NCBI GenBank assembly: GCA_016290875.1
Contig: JAEEVL010000006.1
Span: 1-64,000 of the forward strand
DNA: 64,000 bases
Source of the DNA: Ruminococcus sp.
Lineage (GTDB): Bacteria > Bacillota > Clostridia > Oscillospirales > Ruminococcaceae
Reading direction: 5' to 3'
Shown: positions 35,356 through 44,544 of the stretch, one piece after another
Position numbering within the stretch: position 1 is the stretch's first letter
Layout of the letters: each line of letters starts with the position of its first letter
Program-made: the position numbers and the translations under genes
The notes under the pieces: generated by a model
The model's input: only the letters and a program-made list of their open reading frames with translations
The model's database searches: none
Told to the model about the DNA's origin: nothing

Positions 35356-37311
35356 ATGCGCGTTGTGTTAAAGAGGGTGGAGTTTTTGAAAGCAGCATTT
35401 CAGAAATTCAGGTATCGCAAGCTTATGCTTGCGGTAGCTGACGCGTTTATCATAGGTATGTCCGCACTTATTGCATCGAGCGTTCTCTCGCTCCTTGAAG
35501 ATGGTGTCTCTGACCGTTACCTTTGGATAAGCATTATGATGACTATTGTAACTTGTTTATGCGGATTGTCAATTTTTGGCGCTTACAGCAAGTTATGGAG
35601 ATATTTTAATAGAAAGGACTATCTTTCCTGCGTTTATGGTATAATATTCGGCGCAGGTATGTCCTGTATGTTTGCATATATCCTCAGAGGATCAGTTCCG
35701 CTGAGATTTGAGATGCTCCATTCCATGGTAGCTATCATGGGTATATGCCTTTTTCGTTATACCTTTAAGTGTACTTTTATTGATCTTATTGAAGCCGGTA
35801 AGAAGGAATCTGCTCATAAGAGAACTATGATAATCGGCGGCGGACAAGCCTGCAGAACTCTTATAAATGAGATTCACAATGCCCAGCATTCACCGTACAC
35901 TGAAGATAAATCATCTGCTGTCTTTGAACCTGTATGTATAATTGACGACAACAGGGACAAGATAGGCACCTTTATTGATAATGTACAGATAGTTGGTACG
36001 ACTGCAGAAATACATAAGTTTATAACTGAAATGAATATCGAGCAGATACTGTTTTGTATCCCGTCTTGTCTTGATGACGAGCGCAAGAGGATACTTGACA
36101 TCTGCTCCGGTACAAAGCTTCCTATTAAAATCATACCTTTCATCGGAAATCTTATCTTTGATGAAAAGAATCCCTCACTCCTCGGACAGGTTCGTGATAT
36201 CAAAGTCGAGGATCTTCTCGGACGTGATCCTATCAAGTTCGACAATGAGGATATCAGCAACTTTATAAGAGGAAAGGTTTGTATGGTAACTGGCGGAGGT
36301 GGCTCTATCGGTTCAGAGCTTGTACGTCAGATTGCAAAGTATTCTCCCAAGCAGGTCATAATCATAGACATATACGAAAATAACGCCTATGATATACAGC
36401 AGGAACTGGTAATGGAATACGGTGAGACACTTGATCTTGTAACAAAGATAGCTTCTGTTCGTGATTACTACCGTATGAACCAGATCTTCAAGAAGTATAA
36501 ACCTGATATTGTCTTCCACGCAGCAGCTCACAAGCACGTTCCGCTCATGGAAGAAAGCCCTATGGAGGCAATCAAAAATAACGTTATCGGCACATTCAAT
36601 GTCGCAACACTTGCACAGTTCCACCGTGTTGAGAAGTTCATTATGATCTCAACTGATAAGGCAGTAAATCCCACAAACGTTATGGGAGCTTCCAAACGCT
36701 GCTGTGAGATGATAATCCAGTACCTTTCAAAGCAGCCGCTTTGCTGTACTGAGTTCGTAACAACACGTTTCGGAAACGTTCTTGGTTCTAATGGCTCTGT
36801 TATACCAAAGTTCAAACGCCAGATAGAACAGGGAAAGCCTGTTACGGTAACTCATCCTGATATAATCCGCTACTTTATGACTATACCTGAAGCTGTCAGT
36901 CTTGTTATGGAGGCAGCGGCTATAGCTCACGGCGGAGAGATATTCGTTCTTGATATGGGCAAGCCCGTAAGGATCGTGGCTCTTGCTGAGAACCTTATCA
37001 GAATGTACGGAAAGGTTCCTTATCAGGATGTTCAGATCATATTCACAGGACTTCGCCCGGGTGAAAAGATCAAGGAAGAGCTTCTCATGAACGAGGAAGG
37101 TCTCAAGAAGACCAAGAACAAACTCATCTTCATAGGCAAGCAGATAGACATTGACGAGGAACAGTTTATATCCGATCTTCGCAAACTCCGCGATGCAGCT
37201 CTTGAAAATGATGAATTAGTAGCCATACAGGCGCTTCACGCAATAGTACCAACTTTTGTTACGCCTGAGGAATTCAACAAAAAATACATACCTATCGGAG
37301 TTGCAAGCTGA
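35356..37311 (+). CDS. CapD-like membrane nucleotide-sugar 4,6-dehydratase/epimerase
   Basis: A 651-residue protein. Residues 1-115 hold four membrane spans. A first Rossmann domain begins at IIGGGQACRTL (about 157), and the catalytic extended SDR domain starts at VTGGGGSIGSELVRQI (about 313) with STDKAVNPTNVMGASKR (about 433). This is the PglF/CapD/WbpM class that makes UDP-4-keto-6-deoxy sugars from UDP-GlcNAc. The start is ATG 35356 or TTG 35386; the latter has GAGGGTGG 5 nt upstream. First enzyme of the capsule locus, followed by a terminator-like hairpin. Confidence 0.92.
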   Translation: MRVVLKRVEFLKAAFQKFRYRKLMLAVADAFIIGMSALIASSVLSLLEDGVSDRYLWISIMMTIVTCLCGLSIFGAYSKLWRYFNRKDYLSCVYGIIFGAGMSCMFAYILRGSVPLRFEMLHSMVAIMGICLFRYTFKCTFIDLIEAGKKESAHKRTMIIGGGQACRTLINEIHNAQHSPYTEDKSSAVFEPVCIIDDNRDKIGTFIDNVQIVGTTAEIHKFITEMNIEQILFCIPSCLDDERKRILDICSGTKLPIKIIPFIGNLIFDEKNPSLLGQVRDIKVEDLLGRDPIKFDNEDISNFIRGKVCMVTGGGGSIGSELVRQIAKYSPKQVIIIDIYENNAYDIQQELVMEYGETLDLVTKIASVRDYYRMNQIFKKYKPDIVFHAAAHKHVPLMEESPMEAIKNNVIGTFNVATLAQFHRVEKFIMISTDKAVNPTNVMGASKRCCEMIIQYLSKQPLCCTEFVTTRFGNVLGSNGSVIPKFKRQIEQGKPVTVTHPDIIRYFMTIPEAVSLVMEAAAIAHGGEIFVLDMGKPVRIVALAENLIRMYGKVPYQDVQIIFTGLRPGEKIKEELLMNEEGLKKTKNKLIFIGKQIDIDEEQFISDLRKLRDAALENDELVAIQALHAIVPTFVTPEEFNKKYIPIGVAS

Positions 37312-37328
37312 TCTAATAAAGATTATAG

Positions 37329-37360
37329 ATACCGCAACGATGAGTTGCGGTATTTTTATT
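37329..37360 (+). terminator. Terminator after the CapD-like gene
   Basis: ATACCGCAAC (37329-37338) pairs with GTTGCGGTAT (37344-37353), then a T-rich tail. It separates the dehydratase from the kinase gene. Confidence 0.85.
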
Positions 37361-37371
37361 CAGCAGATGTA

Positions 37372-37394
37372 ATGCAGATCACTTTTATCTGCAT
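37372..37394. promoter_or_regulatory. Inverted repeat upstream of kinase gene
   Basis: ATGCAGAT and ATCTGCAT (8-bp arms, 7-nt spacer) without a T tract. Position between a terminator and the next gene fits an operator or RNA hairpin; no matching promoter was recognised. Confidence 0.4.
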
Positions 37395-37451
37395 CAATAA
37401 TCCTACATTATTACAATTTAAGTCTGATTTATCAGAAAGGACATTTACAGT

Positions 37452-39020
37452 ATGAAGAACTCTTACTCTATTAAAGATATTTTAGCATTACTATGGAGCC
37501 ATATATTTATTATTGTGGTCGTTACTGTAATGGGCGGTGCTGCTGCATTCAGCTATTCAAAGTTTGTATTGCCTCTGAAGTATTCATCGCATATCACGAT
37601 GTATGTACAAAGCTATACAGGAATTTCTGAAGCAGCTAACGTAAATGAGTATAACAATATCAGTAATTCCAAGCAGCTCGTTAATACTTATATGGAAGTT
37701 CTCAAAGACGATGCTGTTATGACTGCAGTTGGAGAGGTTCTTGTAACACAGTTTGACGAAGGTGTTATTAAAGATAACTTTGCATACTCAAATGGAAAGA
37801 TATCTCCGGGTTCAATAAGAGCTTGCATTGCTGTCAGAACTGTTCAGGATACATCGGCTATCAAGGTTACTGCTACAACTAAGAATGCAGAAGTTGCAGC
37901 GGCTATATGTAATGATCTTTCTAAAGTTGCACCTGAATATGTTGAAAAGGCAGTCGGTGTAGGTTCTATCAATACAATAGATCAGGCAAAGGTTTACAAT
38001 AATCCTGTTGCTCCAAATAAAACCAAGAATTCAATAATAGGTGCATTGGCAGCATTTTTCCTTGTATGTATGATAATCTTTGCTATTGACTTCTTTGATA
38101 ATACAGTTAAGGATGTTGATGCCCTCGGAAAAGAGTTTAAAAAGCCTATTATTGGAGAGATACAGCAGATTGTAATTGACAAGAAAAAGAACGCACAGGA
38201 TGATGACGAACACATAAAGCTCACTGACAAGAGCGTACCTTTCAATGTAGTGGAGAGCTATAAGTCTATACGTACAAATGTGTCATTTGCTCTTTCGACT
38301 GTTGAGAAGAAGATCTTTGCGGTGTCTTCTCCTAATCCGGGTGAAGGAAAATCAACAACTACAGCCAATATAGCAATTGCTATAGCACAGAGTGGTAACA
38401 AGGTACTTCTTATTGATGCTGATATGCGTAAGTCTGTACAGCATAAGATATTCGGACTCAAGAACAAAAAAGGTCTTTCTTCCGCTGTCAGCAAGATGAA
38501 CAAGCTGGAAGAGTGTATACAGAAAAATGTGATGGAAAACCTTGATGTTCTTACAGCTGGTCCTATACCGCCTAACCCTTCAGAGCTTCTTGCTTCTGAA
38601 AATATGGGTGTTATTCTTGATAAACTCAGTGAAGAATATTCGATGATACTTATCGATACTCCTCCTGTTAACATCGTAACCGATGCTATGGAGCTCGCTA
38701 AGTATGTTTCTGGTATCGTTGTAGTTCTCAGATATGGAAGAACCACTAATGAAGATGTTGAAGCTACATTGAGCAAGATCGAGTTCTCACAGATGAATAT
38801 GCTCGGATTTATTATGAATGATGTTAAAAGCAAGCATGGCGGTTACTATTCCAAGTATAAATACAAGTACAAGAGCAAGTACTATTATAAAAAAGGCTAT
38901 GGTTACGGCTATGGCGGATACTATGGAGTAAAACCTGAGACAGAGGATGATAAGACAGCTGAGGAAAAAGATAAGGGCAGCGATAATAGTAAAAAATCCT
39001 CAAAGAAAGGCAATAAGTAA
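37452..39020 (+). CDS. Fused polysaccharide co-polymerase and BY-type tyrosine kinase
   Basis: A 522-residue protein. Residues 1-215 are a Wzz-like chain-length domain with membrane spans at about 15-35 and 193-213. The cytoplasmic BY-kinase (about 260-460) has Walker A PNPGEGKST, Walker A' LLIDADMRK and Walker B MILIDTPPV. The tail (about 462-495) is dominated by Tyr (YSKYKYKYKSKYYYKKGYGY), the autophosphorylation cluster, followed by a charged end. Such kinases control polymer length. Firmicutes often split the two parts into separate proteins; here they are one. The next gene overlaps by 1 nt (TAATG). Confidence 0.93.
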   Translation: MKNSYSIKDILALLWSHIFIIVVVTVMGGAAAFSYSKFVLPLKYSSHITMYVQSYTGISEAANVNEYNNISNSKQLVNTYMEVLKDDAVMTAVGEVLVTQFDEGVIKDNFAYSNGKISPGSIRACIAVRTVQDTSAIKVTATTKNAEVAAAICNDLSKVAPEYVEKAVGVGSINTIDQAKVYNNPVAPNKTKNSIIGALAAFFLVCMIIFAIDFFDNTVKDVDALGKEFKKPIIGEIQQIVIDKKKNAQDDDEHIKLTDKSVPFNVVESYKSIRTNVSFALSTVEKKIFAVSSPNPGEGKSTTTANIAIAIAQSGNKVLLIDADMRKSVQHKIFGLKNKKGLSSAVSKMNKLEECIQKNVMENLDVLTAGPIPPNPSELLASENMGVILDKLSEEYSMILIDTPPVNIVTDAMELAKYVSGIVVVLRYGRTTNEDVEATLSKIEFSQMNMLGFIMNDVKSKHGGYYSKYKYKYKSKYYYKKGYGYGYGGYYGVKPETEDDKTAEEKDKGSDNSKKSSKKGNK

Positions 39021-39691
39021 TGACCGAATATCATTGTCACATACTTCCCGGCATAGACGATGGAGCTAAAGACGTTGAAACTTCGCTTGCTATGATAGAA
39101 ATGATGAAGGAGCAAGGTGTTGATAGAATTGTTGCTACTCCACATTTCTATGCTCATCGTGAAAAGTCTGTAGCCGAGTTTTTGAAAAAACGTCAGGCAG
39201 CTTTTGAAATGATAAAGGACAAAGCAGCGATCAAGGATATTCGTTTAGGTGCAGAAGTCGCAATTGAAAATGGAATATCTGAACTTCCTGATATTGAAAA
39301 ACTTGCTGTTGAAGGAACAAGATTAATTCTTCTTGAACTTCCCTACAGAGAATACGTAAAATGGATGTCAGAGGAGATATACAATGTTGCTGTTGAGTAT
39401 AAGTTAAAGGTCATACTTGCTCATGTTCATCGTTACCTTGAATATTACAGCAAAGATGAAATGACAGGTATCCTTTCAACTAATTCAATAATGCAGATAA
39501 ACAATGAAGCTTTTTTAAGCTGGAAAGAAAAGAAACTTGCGAAAAGTGTGATAGCTGATGAAAGAGAATTTGTTTTCGGCAGCGATGCACACAATACTTC
39601 TGATCGTAAACCTAATTGGGATCTATTGAAGAAAAAGGTAAAGGCAGAAATCATTGATCATTCTGATGAGGTTGTTGAGAGGTATGTATAG
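39020..39691 (+). CDS. PHP-type tyrosine-protein phosphatase (CpsB/YwqE family)
   Basis: A 223-residue metal-dependent phosphatase. DYHCH-like TEYHCHILPGIDDGA, RIVATPHFY, ILAHVHRY and FGSDAHN are the PHP metal-binding motifs. It removes phosphate from the kinase Tyr cluster and so resets capsule assembly. It starts within the kinase stop codon, so the pair is translationally coupled. Confidence 0.94.
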   Translation: MTEYHCHILPGIDDGAKDVETSLAMIEMMKEQGVDRIVATPHFYAHREKSVAEFLKKRQAAFEMIKDKAAIKDIRLGAEVAIENGISELPDIEKLAVEGTRLILLELPYREYVKWMSEEIYNVAVEYKLKVILAHVHRYLEYYSKDEMTGILSTNSIMQINNEAFLSWKEKKLAKSVIADEREFVFGSDAHNTSDRKPNWDLLKKKVKAEIIDHSDEVVERYV

Positions 39692-39779
39692 TTGCGAGTG
39701 CATTATAAATTTATTTAGTTGTATGGTCTTGCAATTGAATAGTAAGTTTTAAATAGGATGGAAATGAGGAAGTAGATTA

Positions 39780-40622
39780 ATGCCATTAAAACTAATGTAT
39801 ATTACTAATAGTCCTGAGATCGCACTTATTGCTGAAAAGTATGGTGTGGATCGAGTTTGGGTTGACTTGGAGACGCTTGGAAAAGAAAAACGTCAAAAAG
39901 GAATGAATTCAGTAAAGTCACATCATACAGTTGATGATATAAGAAGAATCAAGCCGCTGCTTACAACTTCTGAAATGCTGGTTAGAATAAACCCATGGCA
40001 CGATGATTCCGATATTGAGATTAATGATGTTGTCCAAGCAGGAGCAGATGTTATCATGCTTCCATATTGGAAAACTGCCGAAGAAGTTAAAAACTTTGTT
40101 AAAGCAGTAAATGGCAGATGCATAACTACACTATTATTAGAGACAAAAGAAGCTGTTGAGTGCATAGATGAAGTATTATCATTTGGTGGATTTGATGAGA
40201 TACATATAGGTTTGAATGATCTTCACCTTTCATATGGCTTGAAATTTATGTTTGAGTTGCTTTCAAATGGTACAGTTGAGATGTTGTGTGAAAAGTTTAA
40301 ATCGGTTGACATTCCATATGGTTTTGGTGGAATAGCAAAGCTTGGCGAAGGATTACTTCCAGCTGAAAAAGTTATTATGGAGCACTATAGACTTGGTTCT
40401 TCGCGTGCGATTCTATCAAGATCTTTTTGTGATACATCTAAATGTAACAGCATATATGAGATTGATAGGTTTTTTAGTGAGAATATGAGAACTCTACGCG
40501 ACTTTGAAGCATCACTTGCTTCAATTGAAACTAGTGTACTTGAAAGGAATATCAATGATGTAGCTCAATCAGTTGATGAAATAGTAGCAAAGATTAAGAG
40601 AACAAGAGCAATAGCATCATAA
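39780..40622 (+). CDS. HpcH/HpaI aldolase-family protein
   Basis: A 280-residue TIM-barrel of the HpcH/HpaI (phosphoenolpyruvate/pyruvate) superfamily: VDRVWVDLETLG (strand 2, with Thr where HpaI has the His of DLEH), the Arg of MLVRINP, GADVIMLPYWKTAEEV, the Glu of LLLETKEAVE, and GLNDLHLSYG. Relatives join or split pyruvate-derived hydroxy-oxo acids. A capsule-locus setting is unusual, and the missing His suggests a changed reaction. GAGGAAG precedes ATG 39780; the decarboxylase follows after 24 bp. Substrate unknown. Confidence 0.78.
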   Translation: MPLKLMYITNSPEIALIAEKYGVDRVWVDLETLGKEKRQKGMNSVKSHHTVDDIRRIKPLLTTSEMLVRINPWHDDSDIEINDVVQAGADVIMLPYWKTAEEVKNFVKAVNGRCITTLLLETKEAVECIDEVLSFGGFDEIHIGLNDLHLSYGLKFMFELLSNGTVEMLCEKFKSVDIPYGFGGIAKLGEGLLPAEKVIMEHYRLGSSRAILSRSFCDTSKCNSIYEIDRFFSENMRTLRDFEASLASIETSVLERNINDVAQSVDEIVAKIKRTRAIAS

Positions 40623-40646
40623 AGAAAACGGAGGAAGAAAAGAATC

Positions 40647-41876
40647 ATGTCAAAAGAATTGACCATAGAATTATTAAATGGTCTTTCAGAACGATTTGGT
40701 AATGCATTCTATTTACTTGAGTCTGATAATTTCGAGCAGAATTTTAAAGAGTTAAGCAATACATTCAAGAAGTATTATCCTAAATTTAATATCGCGTATT
40801 CGTATAAAACAAACTATACTCCTAAGTTAGTGCAGATTGTAGATCGTCTTGGCGGTTATGCAGAAGTTGTTTCTGAGATGGAACTAGAGATTGCTCTTCG
40901 TTCTGGTGTAATACCTGCACGTATCATATGGAATGGTCCAATAAAAAAATCAGAAAAAGTAAAAGAATTGTTATTGCTTGGCGGTACAGTTAATATTGAT
41001 TCAATTTATGAAATTGATAATATTCGAAAAATAGCCGAAAGTTATCCAGAACATATCTTGAATGTAGGCGTACGTTGTAACTATGATGTTGGAGATGGTG
41101 TACTTTCTCGTTTTGGTTTTGATGTGGATGGAGAAGATTTTGATAAAGTTATGAAATTCATCGCATCAATCTCGAATATTCATCTAGTAAATCTCCAAGC
41201 ACACTTTGCAAAGCGTTCACCTGAATTCTGGACTGCAAGAGCAGAAGGAATGCTTAGTACATACGACAAGGTTGTAGAGAAATACGGTTTGAAACCAGAG
41301 AGACTTGATATAGGCGGGGGTATTTATGGTAAAATGCCTGAGAGCCTTAGAAGTCAGCTTGGCATCAGCAATATTTCCTATGACGATTATGCATCTAGGG
41401 CTGCGAAACTGTTTGCTGAACATTTCAAAGATTGTTCTGATGCACCATGGCTTTTTATTGAACCTGGTTCGGCTGTTGCGGGTGATTGTATGCGCTTTGT
41501 CAGTCGTATTGAAACAATCAAAAATGTTAGAGGTAAAACGATAGCTACGGTCATTGGTTCTCAGAAGAATATTAGTATGTCAGGGATAAATCCTCCAATG
41601 ACGATTGTCGCTGGAGGGCAAAATCAGAAACAATATAATGATGTTGAGATTGTTGGTTTCACATGTATTGAAGGTGATGTTCTTCATAAGAACTATAATG
41701 GTGAACTTGCAATTGGTGACTATATCGTTATTCAGAACTGTGGTTCATATTCGCTTGTAATGAAACCACCGTTTATTCTTCCTAACTTTGCAGTTCTAGA
41801 TATCAATGGTTCTGAGATCGAGGTTATAAAAAGAGCAGAATCATTTGATGATTTGTTCCATACATTTAGTTTTTGA
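40647..41876 (+). CDS. Fold-type III PLP-dependent decarboxylase-like protein
   Basis: A 409-residue protein of the ornithine/diaminopimelate/arginine decarboxylase (alanine racemase-fold) family. The PLP Lys is in IAYSYKTNYTP (about residue 55). The barrel continues with VSEMELEIALRSGV, NLQAHFAKRS and the Gly-rich PLP-phosphate loop LDIGGGIYG (about 216), and FIEPGSAVAGD corresponds to the EPGR strand. The C-terminal beta domain has NCGSYSLV. It probably decarboxylates or racemises an amino acid made by neighbours (inference). It is not a standard LysA: surrounding genes are not lysine genes. A 14-bp hairpin overlaps its stop codon. Confidence 0.85.
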   Translation: MSKELTIELLNGLSERFGNAFYLLESDNFEQNFKELSNTFKKYYPKFNIAYSYKTNYTPKLVQIVDRLGGYAEVVSEMELEIALRSGVIPARIIWNGPIKKSEKVKELLLLGGTVNIDSIYEIDNIRKIAESYPEHILNVGVRCNYDVGDGVLSRFGFDVDGEDFDKVMKFIASISNIHLVNLQAHFAKRSPEFWTARAEGMLSTYDKVVEKYGLKPERLDIGGGIYGKMPESLRSQLGISNISYDDYASRAAKLFAEHFKDCSDAPWLFIEPGSAVAGDCMRFVSRIETIKNVRGKTIATVIGSQKNISMSGINPPMTIVAGGQNQKQYNDVEIVGFTCIEGDVLHKNYNGELAIGDYIVIQNCGSYSLVMKPPFILPNFAVLDINGSEIEVIKRAESFDDLFHTFSF

Positions 41877-41914
41877 AAGAATGACAACTGTATTTCTAAG
41901 GTTGTCATTCTTTC
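41875..41914 (+). other. Long intra-operon hairpin
   Basis: GAAAGAATGACAAC (41875-41888) pairs perfectly with GTTGTCATTCTTTC (41901-41914). The stem overlaps the decarboxylase stop codon and is not followed by a T tract on the plus strand, so it is better read as an mRNA processing or stability element or a partial terminator. Confidence 0.6.
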
Positions 41915-41946
41915 ATGAGAAAAAATAAACTCTTGGGAGGAATTAG

Positions 41947-42630
41947 GTGCGTACTGTTAATCTTGCTATTAAACGAATATTTGATTTTTTGTCTTCTAGC
42001 ATTTTTGTTATCATTCTACTTCCTGTATGGATTGTTATTGCGATTGCAATAAAAGTCGATTCAAAAGGGCCAGTTTTCTTTAAACAAGGAAGGCGAACGA
42101 AGAATGGACGCGTATTCCAGATGTTGAAATTTCGTTCGATGGTTGTGAACGCTGAATCAATGGGTACTGGATTATTCAATTATGAAAATGATCCAAGAGT
42201 AACAAAGGTAGGTAGATTTCTCAGAAATACTAGCCTTGATGAGCTGCCGCAACTCTTAAATATTGTAAAGGGAGATATGACTGTAGTTGGACCACGACCG
42301 TGTGTGACATATGAACTTGGTGATTTTGATACCCTAAATAAACGTTATAAGAAGCGCTTTGAAGTTAAAGCTGGATTGACTGGTTTAGCACAGGTTAAGG
42401 GAAGAAATGACATCTCTTGGGATGATAAAGTTAGTTTTGATAATCAGTATGTTGATCAGTTCAAGAAATATGGTGTTATAGCAGATATAAAGATTCTTTT
42501 TGAGTCGGTTATAAAGGTGTTCAAAAAAGAGAATATCTATGAAAACAAGATAAATGGTGCTATGAGTGATGAGGACTCTGCAAAAGCAGAGGAAGAAGAA
42601 ATCATCAGAATAGCTCATTTGCCTGATTGA
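41947..42630 (+). CDS. Initiating sugar-1-phosphate transferase (PglC/WcaJ-type)
   Basis: A 227-residue membrane-associated phosphoglycosyltransferase. The N-terminal re-entrant helix [19 protein letters not shown] is followed by [19 protein letters not shown], the signature [21 protein letters not shown] and [17 protein letters not shown]. It loads the first sugar phosphate onto undecaprenyl phosphate. The start is GTG 41947 behind GGGAGGA. The catalytic Asp-Glu dyad is the DE of DELPQ. The C terminus carries an unusually acidic tail ([12 protein letters not shown]). Confidence 0.93.
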   Translation: MRTVNLAIKRIFDFLSSSIFVIILLPVWIVIAIAIKVDSKGPVFFKQGRRTKNGRVFQMLKFRSMVVNAESMGTGLFNYENDPRVTKVGRFLRNTSLDELPQLLNIVKGDMTVVGPRPCVTYELGDFDTLNKRYKKRFEVKAGLTGLAQVKGRNDISWDDKVSFDNQYVDQFKKYGVIADIKILFESVIKVFKKENIYENKINGAMSDEDSAKAEEEEIIRIAHLPD

Positions 42631-42663
42631 TAGAAGAAGTGAAAGGATAAGAAGGTAATTGCA

Positions 42664-43581
42664 ATGAAGTATAGTGTTGAGGAAAGAATCATTTGGTTTA
42701 AAGGCGAACTTGTTCATGTGAATGATGCGAAAATTAATATTCTTGCTCCAACATCACAGTTCGGCTTGAATGTATTTGAGGGAATCCCTTGTTATTGGAA
42801 TGAAGAAGAGAAGCAGCTTTACGCTTTTAGACTTGATGATCATTATGACAGGCTTCTTAGATCAGCAAGACTTATTCAGATTGATTGTTCTTTTAGCAAG
42901 GATGAGCTTAAGAAGGCGTTTGTAGATGTAATCAAGGCAAATGAGTACGATGAGAATCTTTCTGTTCGACAGACCTTATTTGTAGATGGCTTTGGTTCTT
43001 GGGGAAGTGCAGATCCGGTTGATATGTTTATTGCTCCTATTCCAAGAGGTCGCACAAGTGCTGAATATAACAAAAAAGGATTAAATGTTTGCGTAACAAG
43101 TTGGAGAAGAATCAGCGAGAACGCATTAAGTCCTCGAATTAAATGCGGTGCAAATTACATCAATAGCAGATATGGTCAGAGGGAAGCTTTGAGAAATGGC
43201 TATGACACTTGCTTATTCTTAAATGAGTTTGGTAAGGTTGCTGAAGGACCTGGAAGCTGTTTCTTTATGATCAGAGATAAGAAAATTATCACTCCATCAT
43301 TTACAGATGCTGTTCTTGAGAGTATCACAAGAGACACAGTGATTAAACTTGCAATGAGCATGGGATATGAGGTTCAAGAGAGAACAATTGATAGAACTGA
43401 ACTATATACTGCTGATGAGGCATTTCTTTGCGGTTCAGCAATGGAGCTTACGCCTGTTATTACTATTGATAAGTATGAACTTGGCGAAGGCGAGATTACA
43501 AAAACACTGCATAAGGCATATGTTGATATAGCAAGAGGAAGGAATGAAGAGTTTAGGCAGTGGGTAACTGCGGTCTATTAA
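42664..43581 (+). CDS. Class IV aminotransferase (branched-chain/D-amino-acid type)
   Basis: A 305-residue fold-type IV PLP enzyme. GLNVFEGIPCYW and RLDDHYDRLLRSARL resemble branched-chain aminotransferases. The PLP Lys lies in RIKCGANYINS (about residue 160), the Glu in VAEGPGSCFFMI, and AFLCGSAMELTPV near the C terminus. It could transaminate a 2-oxo acid supplied by the adjacent aldolase-like enzyme (inference); a general branched-chain role is the alternative. It lies 33 bp after the sugar transferase and 16 bp before a glycosyltransferase. Confidence 0.88.
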   Translation: MKYSVEERIIWFKGELVHVNDAKINILAPTSQFGLNVFEGIPCYWNEEEKQLYAFRLDDHYDRLLRSARLIQIDCSFSKDELKKAFVDVIKANEYDENLSVRQTLFVDGFGSWGSADPVDMFIAPIPRGRTSAEYNKKGLNVCVTSWRRISENALSPRIKCGANYINSRYGQREALRNGYDTCLFLNEFGKVAEGPGSCFFMIRDKKIITPSFTDAVLESITRDTVIKLAMSMGYEVQERTIDRTELYTADEAFLCGSAMELTPVITIDKYELGEGEITKTLHKAYVDIARGRNEEFRQWVTAVY

Positions 43582-43597
43582 GTGGGAGAAGCAAATT

Positions 43598-44374
43598 ATG
43601 TGCACATCGAAGGATTATATAAAAGGGCTTGTGTCTGTAATAATTCCTGTATATAATGTTGAGAAATACATTGATAAAACACTTCAATCGGTTTTTGCAC
43701 AGACTTATAAAAAGATAGAGATTGTGTTGGTAGATGATAGATCAAGTGATAGATCAGCTGAAATAATAAATAAGTACCAAAAAAAACATCCAGAGATCAT
43801 ATATTATTTGCAGCCTAATAATATGGGAGCGGGGTATGCCAGAAACAAAGCTTTAGAGCTTGCTAAGGGGCAGTATGTTGCTTTTCTTGATGCGGATGAT
43901 GTCTGGAAACCTGAAAAGATAGAAAAGCAGCTTAAATTGCTCAAGAAGAAAAGGGGCTCATTTTGTTTTACTGCAATTGAAATGATAGATGGTGATGATA
44001 GAGTAATCAAAGGGAAACGTAAGGTTAAATCAATAATTGATTATAGTTTTCTTCTGTCAAATACGATGATTCCGACTTCTGGTGTATTGGTTGACCGCAT
44101 TGTTAAAGGTGACTTTCGAATGCATATTCGCAGAGGAGGTCAAGATTATGCAACGTGGTTAAGATTACTTAGAGATGGTACTAAAGCTTATGGTATTGAT
44201 GAGGCTTTAGTGGGTTACCGTATAGATGGAGATTCATTAAGTTCTAATAAACTTAAAAGTATTCAGCAAATTTGGGAGATTCAGACGAAAGATGAAGGTA
44301 TAAACAAGATTTTTGTAGGATTTCATATCATAAAATGGTGTTGGAATTCGTTAAAAAAATACTATATTAAATAA
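43598..44374 (+). CDS. Family 2 glycosyltransferase
   Basis: A 258-residue GT-A enzyme: VSVIIPVYNVEKYIDKTLQSVFAQ, VLVDDRSSDRSAEI, FLDADDVWKPEKIEKQ (DxD) and RRGGQDYATWLRLL. It transfers a sugar from a nucleotide donor in capsule repeat-unit assembly; specificity cannot be read. GGGAGAAG precedes ATG 43598. Confidence 0.93.
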   Translation: MCTSKDYIKGLVSVIIPVYNVEKYIDKTLQSVFAQTYKKIEIVLVDDRSSDRSAEIINKYQKKHPEIIYYLQPNNMGAGYARNKALELAKGQYVAFLDADDVWKPEKIEKQLKLLKKKRGSFCFTAIEMIDGDDRVIKGKRKVKSIIDYSFLLSNTMIPTSGVLVDRIVKGDFRMHIRRGGQDYATWLRLLRDGTKAYGIDEALVGYRIDGDSLSSNKLKSIQQIWEIQTKDEGINKIFVGFHIIKWCWNSLKKYYIK

Positions 44375-44544
44375 ACAACAATTCAGTTTAAAAGAAAAAA
44401 CGAAATAATACAAAGAAAACCATGAGTGTTACAGTTTCAGCGCTTAAAGCATTTAACAAACAAATGTATCGTTTGTTATTATATTGCTTGATACATATGG
44501 CTAAGATGAAATTGAATTGTGTAAAAAGAAAAGGTATATTGTAT

